This document shows positions 35,301 through 47,340 of a DNA stretch of 64,000 bases, piece by piece. Origin of the DNA: Calendula officinalis (Eukaryota; Streptophyta; Magnoliopsida; Asterales; Asteraceae); NCBI GenBank assembly GCA_963853835.1, contig OY970829.1, positions 27,305,764-27,369,763 on the forward strand, written 5' to 3'. Made by a program: the position numbers and the translations under genes. Numbering within the stretch: the first letter of the stretch is position 1; every line of letters starts with the position of its first letter. Below the pieces are notes generated by a model that saw only the letters and a program-made list of their open reading frames with translations, was not told the DNA's origin and ran no database searches.

Positions 35301-37154
35301 GAAGAGTTCGGGCCGAAGTGGGATGTTCGGGCCGAAGTCGGATGTTCGGGCCGAAGTGGTGTTCGGGCCGAAGTTCGGTGTTCGGGCCGAGGATGATGTT
35401 CGGGCCGAGGTTGAAGTTCGGGCCGAGGTCGGAGTTCGGGCCGAGGGTGAAGTTCGGGCCGAGGTTGAAGTTCGGGCCGAAAATGAAGTTCGGGCCGGGA
35501 ACAGTGAAGAGTTCGGGCCGAACTTGTTCTTGGCAGTGACGAACGAACCAGCTATTTTGGTTACTCGTGGGCGTGAAACGGACACCCGAGCTGAAAGTTA
35601 TGAATGTTTTAGTATATCACCTTTTGTCACACAATCTTGGATATTGAAGAGTTCGGGCCGAAGTGGTGTTCGGGCCGAAGTGGGATGTTCGGGCCGAAGT
35701 GGTGTTCGGGCCAAAGTGGTGTTCGGGCCGAAGTTCGGTGTTCGGGCCGAGGATGATGTTCGGGCCGAGGTTGAAGTTCGGGCCGAGGTCGGAGTTTGGG
35801 ACGAGGTCGGAGTTCGGGCCGAGGTTGAAGTTCGGGCCGAGGTTGAAGTTCGGGCCGAAAATGAAGTTCGGGCCGGGAACAGTGAAGAGTTCGGGCCGAA
35901 CTTGTTCTTGGAAATGACGGACGAACCAGCTATTTTGGTTACTCGTGGGCGTTAAACGGACACCCGAGCTGAAAGTTATGAATGTTTTAGTACAGCACCT
36001 TTTGTCACACAATCTTGGATATTGAAGAGTTCGGGCCGAAGAGGGATGTTCGGGCCGAAGTGGTGTTCGGGCCGAAGTGGGATGTTCGGGCCGAAGTGGT
36101 GTTCGGGCCGAAGTGGTGTTCGGGCCGAAGTTCGGTGTTCGGGCCGAGGATGATGTTCGGGCCGAGGTTGAAGTTCGGGCCGTGGTCGGAGTTCGGGCCG
36201 AGGTTGAAGTTCGGGCCGAGGTTGAAGTTCGGGCCGAAAATGAAGTTCGGGCCGGGAACAGTGAAGAGTTCGGGCCGAACTTGTTCTTGGCAGTGACAGA
36301 CGAACCAGCTATTTTGGTTACTCGTGGGCGTGAAACGGACACCCGAGCTGAAAGTCATGAATGTTTTAGTATAGTACCTTTTGTCACACAATCTTGGATA
36401 TTGAAGAGTTCGGGCCGAAGAGGGATGTTCGGGCCGAAGTGGTGTTCGGGCCGAAGAGGGATGTTCGGGCCGAAGTGGTGTTCGGGCCGAAGTGGGATGT
36501 TCGGGCCGAAGTGGTGTTCGGGCCGAAGTTCGGTGTTTGGGCCGAGGATGATGTTCGGGCCGAGGTTGATGTTCGGGCCGAGGTCGGAGTTCGGGCCGAG
36601 GGTGCAGTTCGGGCCGAGGTTGAAGTTCGGGCCGAAAATGAAGTTCGGGCCGGGAACAGTGAAGAGTTCGGGCCGAACTTGTTCTTGGCAGTGACGAACG
36701 AACCAGCTATTTTGGTTACTCGTGGGCGTGAAACGGACACCCGAGCTGAAAGTTATGAATGATTTAGTATAGAACCTTTTGTCACACAATCTTGGATATT
36801 GAAGAGTTCGGGCCGAAGAGGGATGTTCGGGCCGAAGTGGTGTTCGAGCCCGAAGTGGGATGTTTGGGCCGAAGTGGTGTTCGGGCCGAAGTTCGGTGTT
36901 CGGGCCGAGGATGATGTTCGGGCCGAGGTTGAAGTTTGGGCCGAGGTCGGAGTTCGGGCCGAGGTTGAAGTTCGGGCCGACGTTGAAGTTCGGTCCGAAA
37001 ATGAAGTTCGGGCCGGGAACAGTGAAGAGTTCGGGCCGAACTTGTTCTTGGCAGTGACGAACGAACCAGCTATTTTGGTTACTCGTGGGCGTGAAACGGA
37101 CACCCGAGCTGAAAGTTATGAATGTTTTAGTATAGCACCTTTTGTCACACAATC
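32386..37154 (+). repeat. Array segment with two i-ii-iii series
   Basis: Anchors 32386, 32748, 33110, 33471, 33850, 34193, 34572, 34967, 35292, 35637, 36015, 36394, 36792. The units at 32386-33109 resemble types from the 7-mer HOR (gtcggatgttcgg, gaacgttttag). Series i-ii-iii occurs at 33110/33471/33850 and again at 34193/34572/34967. The units at 35637-36791 carry the gttaaacgg and aaagtcatg core variants. Confidence 0.8.
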
Positions 37155-38526
37155 TTGGATATTGAGGAGTTCGGGCCGAAGAGGGATGTTCGGGCCGAAG
37201 TGGTGTTCGGGCCGAAGTGGTGTTCGGGCCGAAGTTCAGTGTTCGGGCCGAGGATGATGTTCGGGCCGAAAATGAATTTCGGGCCGGGAACAGTGAAGAG
37301 TTCGGGCCGAACTTGTTCTTGGCAGTGACGAACGAACCAACTATTTTGGTTACTCATGGGCGTGAAACGGACACCCGAGCTGAAAGTTATGAATGTTTTA
37401 GTATAACACCTTTTGTCACACAATCTTGTATATTGAAGAGTTCGGGCGAAGAGGGATGTTCGGGCCGAAGTGGTGTTCGGGCCGAAGTGGGATGTTCGGG
37501 CTGAAGTGGTGTTCGGGCCGAAGTTCGGTGTTCGGGCCGAGGATGATGTTCGGGCCGAGGTTGAAATTCGGGCCGAGGTCGGAGTTCGGGCCGAGGTTGA
37601 AGTTCGGGCCGAGGTTGAAGTTCGGGCCGAAAATGAAGTTCGGGCCGGGAACAGTGAAGAGTTCGGGCCGAACTTGTTCTTGGCAGTGACGGACGAACCA
37701 ACTATTTTGGTTACTCGTGGGCGTTAAACGGACACCCGAGCTGAAAGTTATGAATGTTTTAGTACAACACCTTTTGTCACACAATCTTGGATATTGAAGA
37801 GTTCGGGCCGAAGAGGGATGTTCGGGCCGAAGTGGTGTTCGGGCCGAATTGGGATGTTCGGGCCGAAGTGGTGTTCGGGCCGAAGTGGTGTTCGGGCCGA
37901 ATTTCGATGCTCGGGCTGAGGATGATGTTCGGGCCGAAATTGAAGTTCGGGCCGAGGTTGAAGTTCGGGCCGAGGTTGAAGTTCGGGCCCAAAATGAAGT
38001 TCGGGCCGGGAACAGTCAAGAGTTCGGGCCGAACTTGTTCTTGGCAGTGACGGACGAACCAGCTATTTTGGTTACTCGTGGGCGTTAAACGGACACCCGA
38101 GCTGAAAGTTATGAATGTTTTAGTACAGCACCTTATGTCACACAGTCTTGGATATTGAAGAGTTCGGGCCGAAGAGGGATGTTCGGGCCGAAGTGGTGTT
38201 CGGGCCGAAGTGGGATGTTCGGGCCGAAGTGGTGTTCGGGCCGAAGTGGTGTTCGGGCCGAAGTTCGGTGTTCGGGCCGAGGATGATGTTCGGGCCGAGG
38301 TTGGAATTCGGGCCGTGGTCGGAGTTCGGGCCGAGGTTGAAGTTCGGGCCGAGGTTGAAGTTCGGGCCGAAAATGAAGTTCGGGTCGGGAACAGTGAAGA
38401 GTTCGGGCCGAACTTGTTCTTGGCAGTGACGAACGAACCAGCTATTTTGGTTACTCGTGGGCGTGAAACGGACACACGAGCTGAAAGTTATGAATGTTTT
38501 AGTATAGCACCTTTTGTCACACAATC
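37155..38526 (+). repeat. 4-mer HOR, copy 1 (1372 bp)
   Basis: Anchors 37155, 37426, 37787, 38148 (spacings 271, 361, 361, 379). The first unit is the shortest regular unit in the window (271 bp): its B zone is reduced to two subrepeats. Private variants: gttcagtgttcgg near 37236, cttgtatattg at 37426, atttcgatgctcgggc near 37902, ccttatgtcacacagtc near 38131. Confidence 0.9.
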
Positions 38527-39898
38527 TTGGATATTGAGGAGTTCGGGCCAAAGAGGGATGTTCGGGCCGAAGTGGTGTTCGGGCCGAAGTGGTGTTCGGG
38601 CCGAAGTTCAGTGTTCGGGCCGAGGATGATGTTCGGGCCGAAAATGAAGTTCGGGCCGGGAACAGTGAAGAGTTCGGGCCGAACTTGTTCTTGGCAGTGA
38701 CGAACGAACCAGCTATTTTGGTTACTCATGGGCGTGAAACGGACACCCGAGCTGAAAGTTATGAATGTTTTAGTATAACACCTTTTGTCACACAATCTTG
38801 TATATTGAAGAGTTCGGGCGAAGAGGGATGTTCGGGCCGAAGTGGTGTTCGGGCCGAAGTGGGATGTTCGGGCTGAAGTGGTGTTCGGGCCGAAGTTCGG
38901 TGTTCGGGCCGAGGATGATGTTCGGGCCGAGGTTGAAATTCGGGCCGAGGTCGGAGTTCGGGCCGAGGTTGAAGTTCGGGCCGAGGTTGAAGTTCGGGCC
39001 GAAAATGAAGTTCGGGCCGGGAACAGTGAAGAGTTCGGGCCGAACTTGTTCTTGGCAGTGACGGACGAACCAACTATTTTGGTTACTCGTGGGCGTTAAA
39101 CGGACACCCGAGCTGAAAGTTATGAATGTTTTAGTACAACACCTTTTGTCACACAATCTTGGATATTGAAGAGTTCGGGCCGAAGAGGGATGTTCAGGCC
39201 TAAGTGGTGTTCGGGCCGAATTGGGATGTTCGGGCCGAAGTGGTGTTCGGGCCGAAGTGGTGTTCGGGCCGAAGTTCGATGCTCGGGCCGAGGATGATGT
39301 TCGGGCCGAAATTGAAGTTCGGGCCGAGGTTGAAGTTCGGGCCGAGGTTGAAGTTCGGGCCCAAAATGAAGTTCGGGCCGGGAACAGTCAAGAGTTCGGG
39401 CCGAACTTGTTCTTGGCAGTGACGGACGAACCAGCTATTTTGGTTACTCGTGGGCGTTAAACGGACACCCGAGCTGAAAGTTATGAATGTTTTAGTACAG
39501 CACCTTATGTCACACAGTCTTGGATATTGAAGAGTTCGGGCCGAAGAGGGATGTTCGGGCCGAAGTGGTGTTCGGGCCGAAGTGGGATGTTCGGGCCGAA
39601 GTGGTGTTCGGGCCGAAGTGGTGTTCGGGCTGAAGTTCGGTGTTCGGGCCGAGGATGATGTTCGGGCCGAGGTTGGAATTCGGGCCGTGGTCGGAGTTCG
39701 GGCCGAGGTTGAAGTTCGGGCCGAGGTTGAAGTTCGGGCCGAAAATGAAGTTCGGGCCGGGAACAGTGAAGAGTTCGGGCCGAACTTGTTCTTGGTAGTG
39801 ACGAACGAGCCAGCTATTTTGGTTACTCGTGGGCGTGAAACGGACACCCGAGCTGAAAGTCATGAATGTTTTAGTATAGCACCTTTTGTCACACAATC
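38527..39898 (+). repeat. 4-mer HOR, copy 2 (1372 bp)
   Basis: Anchors 38527, 38798, 39159, 39520, each exactly 1372 bp after its partner in copy 1, with the same 271-bp short unit and the same private variants. Its last two units also open the 8-mer HOR that follows, so two duplications overlap here. Confidence 0.9.
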
Positions 39899-42029
39899 TT
39901 GGATATTGAAGAGTTCGGGCCGAAGAGGGATGTTCGGGCCGAAGTGGTGTTCGGGCCGAAGAGGGATGTTCGGGCCGAAGTGGTGTTCGGGCCGAAGTTC
40001 GGTGTTCGGGCCGAGGATGATGTTCGGGCCGAGGTTGAAGTTCGGGCCGAGGTTGAAGTTCGGGCCCAAAATGAAGTTCGGGCCGGGAACAGTCAAGAGT
40101 TCGGGCCGAACTTGTTCTTGGCAGTGACGGACGAACCAGCTATTTTGGTTACTCGTGGGCGTTAAACGGACACCCGAGCTGAAAGTTATGAATGTTTTAG
40201 TACATCACCTTATGTCACACAGTCTTGGATATTGAAGAGTTCGGGCCGAAGAGGGATGTTCGGGCCGAAGTGGTGTTTGGGCCGAAGTGGGATGTTCGGG
40301 CCGAAGTGGTGTTCGGGCCGAAGTGGTGTTCGGGCCGAAGTTCGGTGTTCGGGCCGAGGATGATGTTCGGGCCGAGGTTGAAATTCGGGCCGTGGTCGGA
40401 GTTCGGGCCGAGGTTGAAGTTCGGGCCGAGGTTGAAGTTCGGGCCGAAAATGAAGTTCGGGCCGGGAACAATGAAGAGTTCGGGCCGAACTTGTTCTTGG
40501 CAGTGACGAACGAGCCAGCTATTTTGGTTACTCGTGGGCGTGAAACGGACACCCGAGCCGAAGTCATGAATGTTTTAGTATAGCACCTTTTGTCACACAA
40601 TCTTGGATATTGAAGAGTTCGGGCCGAAGAGGGATGTTCGGGCCGAAGTGGTGTTCGGGCCGAAGAGGGATGTTCGGGCCGAAGTGGTGTTCGAGCCGAA
40701 GTTCGGTGTTCGGGCCGAGGATGATGTTCGGGCCGAGGTTGAAGTTCGGGCCGAGGTTGAAGTTCGGGCCGAAAATGAAGTTCGGGCCGGGAACAGTGAA
40801 GAGTTCGGGCCGAACTTGTTCTTGGCAGTGACGAACGAACCAGCTATTTTGGTTACTCGTGGGCGTGAAACGGACACCCGAGCTGAAAGTTATTAATGTT
40901 TTAGTATAGCACCTTTTGTCACACAATCTTGGATATTGAAGAGTTCGGGCCGAAGAGGGATGTTCGGGCCGAAGTGGTGTTCGGGCCGAAGTGGGATGTT
41001 CGGGCCGAAGTGATGTTCGGGCCGAAGTGGTGTTCGGGCCGAAGTTCGGTATTCGGGCCGAGGATGATTTTCGGGCCGAGGTTGAAGTTCGGGCCGAGGT
41101 CGGAGTTCGGGCCGAGGTTGAAGTTCGGGCCGAGGTTGAAGTTCGGGCCGAAAATGAAGTTCGGGCCGGGAACAGTGAAGAGTTCGGGCCGAACTTGTTC
41201 TTGGCAGTGACGAACGAACCAGATATTTTGGTTACTCTTGGGCGTGAAACGGACACCCGAGCTGAAAGTTATGAATGTTTTAGTATAGCACCTTTTGTCA
41301 CACAATCTTAGATATTGAAGAGTTCGGGCCGAAGAGGGATGTTCGGGCCGAAGTGGTGTTCGAGCCGAAGTGGGATGTTTGGGCCGAAGTGGTGTTCGGG
41401 CCGAAGTGGTGTTCGAGCCGAAGTTCGGTGTTCGGGCCGAAGATGATGTTCGGGCCGAGGTTGAAGTTCGGGCCGAGGTCGGAGTTCGGGCCGAGGTTGA
41501 AGTTCGGGCCGACGTTGAAGTTCGGTCCGAAAATGAAGTTCGGGCCGGGAACAGTGAAGAGTTCGGGCCGAACTTGTTCTTGGCAGTGACGAACGAACCA
41601 GCTATTTTGGTTACTCGTGGGCGTGAAACGGACACCCGAGCTGAAAGTTATGAATGTTTTAGTATAGCACCTTTTGTCACACAATCTTGGATATTGAGGA
41701 GTTCGGGCCGAAGAGGGATGTTCGGGCCGAAGTGGTGTTCAGGCCGAAGTGGGATGTTCGGGCCGAAGTGGTGTTCGGGCTGAAGTGGTGTTCGGGCCGA
41801 AGTTCGGTGTTCGGGCCGAGGATGATGTTCGGGACGAGGTTGAAGTTCGGGCCGAGGTTGAAGTTCGGGCCGAAAATGAAGTTCGGGCCGGGAACAGTGA
41901 AGAGTTCGGGCCGAACTTGTTCTTGGCAGTGACGAACGAACCAGCTATTTTGGTTACTCGTGGGCGTGAAACGGACACCCAAGCTGAAAGTTATGAATGT
42001 TTTAGTATAGCACCTTTTGTCACACAATC
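39159..42029 (+). repeat. 8-mer HOR, copy 1 (2871 bp)
   Basis: Anchors 39159, 39520, 39899, 40225, 40603, 40929, 41308, 41687 (spacings 361, 379, 326, 378, 326, 379, 379, 343). Private variants include ttatgtcacacagtc, a gagccgaagtcatg core near 40554, cttagatattg at 41308 and acccaagctg near 41978. It contains a type i-ii-iii series at 40929-42029. Confidence 0.9.
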
Positions 42030-44881
42030 TTGGATATTGAAGAGTTCGGGCCGAAGAGGGATGTTCGGGCCGAAGTGGTGTTCGGGCCGAATTGGGATGT
42101 TCAGGCCGAAGTGGTGTTCGGGCCGAAGTGGTGGTCGGGCCGAAGTTCGATGCTCGGGCCGAGGATGATGTTCGGGCCGAAATTGAAGTTCGGGCCGAGG
42201 TTGAAGTTCGGGCCGAGGTTGAAGTTCGGGCCCAAAATGAAGTTCGGGCCGGGAACAGTCAAGAGTTCGGGCCGAACTTGTTCTTGGCAGTGACGGACGA
42301 ACCAGCTATTTTGGTTACTCGTGGGCGTTAAACGGACACCCGAGCTGAAAGTTATGAATGTTTTAGTACAGCACCTTATGTCACACAGTCTTGGATATTG
42401 AAGAGTTCGGGCCGAAGAGGGATGTTCGGGCCGAAGTGGTGTTCGGGCCGAAGTGGGATGTTCGGGCCGAAGTGGTGTTCGGGCCGAAGTGGTGTTCGGG
42501 CCGAAGTTCGGTGTTCGGGCCGAGGATGATGTTCGGGCCGAGGTTGGAATTCGGGCCGTGGTCGGAGTTCGGGCCGAGGTTGAAGTTCGGGCCGAGGTTG
42601 AAGTTCGGGCCGAAAATGAAGTTCGGGCCGGGAACAGTGAAGAGTTCGGGCCGAACTTGTTCTTGGTAGTGACGAACGAGCCAGCTATTTTGGTTACTCG
42701 TGGGCGTGAAACGGACACCCGAGCTGAAAGTCATGAATGTTTTAGTATAGCACCTTTTGTCACACAATCTTGGATATTGAAGAGTTCGGGCCGAAGAGGG
42801 ATGTTCGGGCCGAAGTGGTGTTCGGGCCGAAGAGGGATGTTCGGGCCGAAGTGGTGTTCGGGCCGAAGTTCGGTGTTCGGGCCGAGGATGATGTTCGGGC
42901 CGAGGTTGAAGTTCGGGCCGAGGTTGAAGTTCGGGCCCAAAATGAAGTTCGGGCCGGGAACAGTCAAGAGTTCGGGCCGAACTTGTTCTTGGCAGTGACG
43001 GACGAACCAGCTATTTTGGTTACTCGTGGGCGTTAAACGGACACCCGAGCTGAAAGTTATGAATGTTTTAGTACATCACCTTATGTCACACAGTCTTGGA
43101 TATTGAAGAGTTCGGGCCGAAGAGGGATGTTCGGGCCGAAGTGGTGTTTGGGCCGAAGTGGGATGTTCGGGCCGAAGTGGTGTTCGGGCCGAAGTGGTGT
43201 TCGGGCCGAAGTTCGGTGTTCGGGCCGAGGATGATGTTCGGGCCGAGGTTGAAATTCGGGCCGTGGTCGGAGTTCGGGCCGAGGTTGAAGTTCGGGCCGA
43301 GGTTGAAGTTCGGGCCGAAAATGAAGTTCGGGCCGGGAACAATGAAGAGTTCGGGCCGAACTTGTTCTTGGCAGTGACGAACGAGCTAGCTATTTTGGTT
43401 ACTCGTGGGCGTGAAACGGACACCCGAGCCGAAGTCATGAATGTTTTAGTATAGCACCTTTTGTCACACAATCTTGGATATTGAAGAGTTCGGGCCGAAG
43501 TGGTGTTCGGGCCGAAGAGGGATGTTCGGGCCGAAGTGGTGTTCGGGCCGAAGTTCGGTGTTCGGGCCGAGGATGATGTTCGGGCCGAGGTTGAAGTTCG
43601 GGCCGAGGTTGAAGTTCGGGCCGAAAATGAAGTTCGGGCCGGGAACAGTGAAGAGTTCGGGCCGAACTTGTTCTTGGCAGTGACGAACGAACCAGCTATT
43701 TTGGTTACTCGTGGGCGTGAAACGGACACCCGAGCTGAAAGTTATGAATGTTTTAGTATAGCACCTTTTGTCACACAATCTTGGATATTGAAGAGTTCGG
43801 GCCGAAGAGGGATGTTCGGGCCGAAGTGGTGTTCGGGCCGAAGTGGGATGTTCGGGCCGAAGTGATGTTCGGGCCGAAGTGGTGTTCGGGCCGAAGTTCG
43901 GTATTCGGGCCGAGGATGATTTTCGGGCCGAGGTTGAAGTTCGGGCCGAGGTCGGAGTTCGGGCCGAGGTTGAAGTTCGGGCCGAGGTTGAAGTTCGGGC
44001 CGAAAATGAAGTTCGGGCCGGGAACAGTGAAGAGTTCGGGCCGAACTTGTTCTTGGCAGTGACGAACGAACCAGATATTTTGGTTACTCGTGGGCGTGAA
44101 ACGGACACCCGAGCTGAAAGTTATGAATGTTTTAGTATAGCACCTTTTGTCACACAATCTTAGATATTGAAGAGTTCGGGCCGAAGAGGGATGTTCGGGC
44201 CGAAGTGGTGTTCGAGCCGAAGTGGGATGTTTGGGCCGAAGTGGTGTTCGGGCCGAAGTGGTGTTCGGGCCGAAGTTCGGTGTTCGGGCCGAAGATGATG
44301 TTCGGGCCGAGGTTGAAGTTCGGGCCGAGGTCGGAGTTCGGGCCGAGGTTGAAGTTCGGGCCGACGTTGAAGTTCGGTCCGAAAATGAAGTTCGGGCCGG
44401 GAACAGTGAAGAGTTCGGGCCGAACTTGTTCTTGGCAGTGACGAACGAACCAGCTATTTTGGTTACTCGTGGGCGTGAAACGGACACCCGAGCTGAAAGT
44501 TATGAATGTTTTAGTATAGCACCTTTTGTCACACAATCTTGGATATTGAGGAGTTCGGGCCGAAGAGGGATGTTCGGGCCGAAGTGGTGTTCAGGCCGAA
44601 GTGGGATGTTCGGGCCGAAGTGGTGTTCGGGCTGAAGTGGTGTTCGGGCCGAAGTTCGGTGTTCGGGCCGAGGATGATGTTCGGGACGAGGTTGAAGTTC
44701 GGGCCGAGGTTGAAGTTCGGGCCGAAAATGAAGTTCGGGCCGGGAACAGTGAAGAGTTCGGGCCGAACTTGTTCTTGGCAGTGACGAACGAACCAGCTAT
44801 TTTGGTTACTCGTGGGCGTGAAACGGACACCCAAGCTGAAAGTTATGAATGTTTTAGTATAGCACCTTTTGTCACACAATC
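42030..44881 (+). repeat. 8-mer HOR, copy 2 (2852 bp)
   Basis: Anchors 42030, 42391, 42770, 43096, 43474, 43781, 44160, 44539 (spacings 361, 379, 326, 378, 307, 379, 379, 343). The offset is 2871 bp up to the unit at 43474, which has lost one 19-bp A subrepeat; after that it is 2852. The private variants of copy 1 all recur, including cttagatattg at 44160. Confidence 0.9.
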
Positions 44882-47340
44882 TTGGATATTGAAGAGTTCG
44901 GGCCGAAGAGGGATGTTCGGGCCGAAGTGGTGTTCGGGCCGAAGTGGGATGTTCGGGCCGAAGTGGTGTTCGGGCCGAAGTGGTGTTCGGGCCGAAGTTC
45001 GGTATTCTGGCCGAGGATGATTTTCGGGCCGAGGTTGAAGTTCGGGCCGAGGTCGGAGTTCGGGCCGAGGTCGGAGTTCGGGCCGAGGTTGAAGTTCGGG
45101 CCGAAAATGAAGTTCGGACCGGGAACAGTGAAGAGTTCGGGCCGAACTTGTTCTTGGCAGTGACGAACGAACCAGATATTTTGGTTACTCGTGGGCGTGA
45201 AACGGACACCCGAGCTGAAAGTTATGAATGTTTTAGTATAGCACCTTTTGTCACACAATCTTGGATATTGAAGAGTTCGGGCCGAAGAGGGATGTTCGGG
45301 CCGAAGTGGTGTTCGAGCCGAAGTGGGATGTTTGGGCCGAAGTGGTGTTCGGGCCGAAGTGTTGTTCGGGCCGAAGTTCGGTGTTCGGGCCGAGGATGAT
45401 GTTCGGGCCGAGGTTGAAGTTCGGGCCGAGGTCAGAGTTCGGGCCGAGGTTGAAGTTCGGGCCGACGTTGAAGTTCGGTCCGAAAATGAAGTTCGGGCCG
45501 GGAACAGTGAAGAGTTCGGGCCGAACTTGTTCTTGGCAGTGACGAACGAACCAGCTATTTTGGTTACTCGTGGGCGTGAAACGGACACCCGAGCTGAAAG
45601 TTATGAAAGTTTTAGTATAGCACCTTTTGTCACACAATCTTGGATATTGAGGAGTTCGGGTCGAAGAGGGATGTTCGGGCCGAAGTGGTGTTCAGGCCGA
45701 AGTGGGATGTTCGGGCCGAAGTGGTGTTCGGGCCGAAGTGGTGTTCGGGCCGAAGTGGTGTTCGGGCCGAAGTTCGGTGTTCGGGCCGAGGATGATGTTC
45801 GGGCCGAGGTTGAAGTTCGGGCCGAGGTTGAAGTTCGGGCCGAAAATGAAGTTCGGGCCGGGAACAGTGAAGAGTTCGGGCCGAACTTGTTCTTGGCAGT
45901 GACGAACGAACCAGCTATTTTGGTTACTCGTGGGCGTGAAACGGACACCCGAGCTGAAAGTTATGAATGTTTTAGTATATCACCTTTTGTCACACAATCT
46001 TGGATATTGAAGAGTTCGGGCCGAAGAGGGATGTTCGGGCCGAAGTGGTGTTCGGGCCGAAGTGGGATGTTCGGGCCGAAGTGGTGTTCGGGCCGAAGTG
46101 GTGTTCGGGCCGAAGTTTGGTGTTCGGGACGAGGATAATGTTCGGGCCGAGGTTGAAGTTCGGGCCGAGGTCCGAGTTCGGGCCGAGGTCGGAGTTCGGG
46201 CCGAGGTTGAAGTTCGGGCCGGGAACAGTGAAGAGTTCGGGCCGAACTTGTTGTTGGCGGTGACGAACGAACCAGCTATTTTGGTTACTCATGGGCGTGA
46301 AACGGACACCCGAATTGTGTTTTAGTATAGCACCTTTTGTCACACAATCTTGGATATTGAAGAGTTCGGGCCGAAGAGGGATGTTCGGGCCGAAGTGGTG
46401 TTCGGGCCGAGTGGGATGTTCGGGCCGAAGTGGTGTTCGGGCCGAGGTTGAAGATCGGGCCGAGGTCGGAGTTCGGGCCGAGGTCGGAGTTCGGGCCGAG
46501 GTCCGAGTTCGGGCCGAGGTCGGAGTTCGGGCCGAGGTTGAAGTTCGGGCCGGGAACAGTGAAGAGTTCGGGCCGAACTTGTTGTTGGCGGTGACGAACG
46601 AACCAGCTATTTTGGTTACTCATGGGCGTGAAACGGACACCCGAGTTGAAAGTTATGAATGTGTTAGTATAGCACCTTTTGTCACACAATCTTGGATATT
46701 GAAGAGTTCGGGCCGAAGAGGGATGTTCGGGCCGAAGTGGTGTTCGGGCCGAAGTGGGATGTTCGAGCCGAAGTGGTGTTCGGGCCGAAGTGGTGTTCGG
46801 GTCGAGGTTGAAGTTCGGGCCGAGGTCGGAGTTCGGGCCGAGGTTGAAGTTCGGGCCGAAAATGAAGTTCGGGCCGGGAACAGTGAAGAGTTCGGGCCGA
46901 ACTTGTTCTTTGCAGTGACGAACGAACCAGCTATTTTGGTTACTCGTGGCCGTGAAACGGACACCCGAGCTGAAAGTTATGAATGTTTTAGTATAGCACC
47001 TTTTGTCACACAATCTTGGATATTGAAGAGTTCGGGCCGAAGAGGGATGTTCGGGCCGAAGTGGTGTTCGGGCCGAAGTGGTGTTCGGGCCGAAGTTCGG
47101 TGTTCCGGCCGAGGATGATGTTCGGGCCGAGGTTGAAGTTCGGGCCAAGGTCGGAGTTCGGGCCGAGGTTGAAGTTCGGGCCGAGGTTGAAGTTCGGGTC
47201 GGGAACAGTGAAGAGTTTGGGCCGAACTTGTTCTTGGCAGTGACGAACGAACCAGCTATTTTGCTTACTCGTGGGCGTGAAACGGACACCCGAGCTGAAA
47301 GTTATGAATGTTTTAGTATAGCACCGTTTGTCACACAATC
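44882..47340 (+). repeat. Array segment with i-ii-iii series and short-core units
   Basis: Anchors 44882, 45261, 45640, 46000, 46350, 46692, 47016. It starts with series i-ii-iii. The core just before 46350 reads cccgaattgtgttttag, an 11-bp loss relative to the normal gaaagttatgaatg; the same 11-bp loss recurs before 49316 and 52356. The unit at 46350 lacks the late A subrepeats and gaggatgatg, passing from an A subrepeat to gaggttgaag near 46440. Confidence 0.8.
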
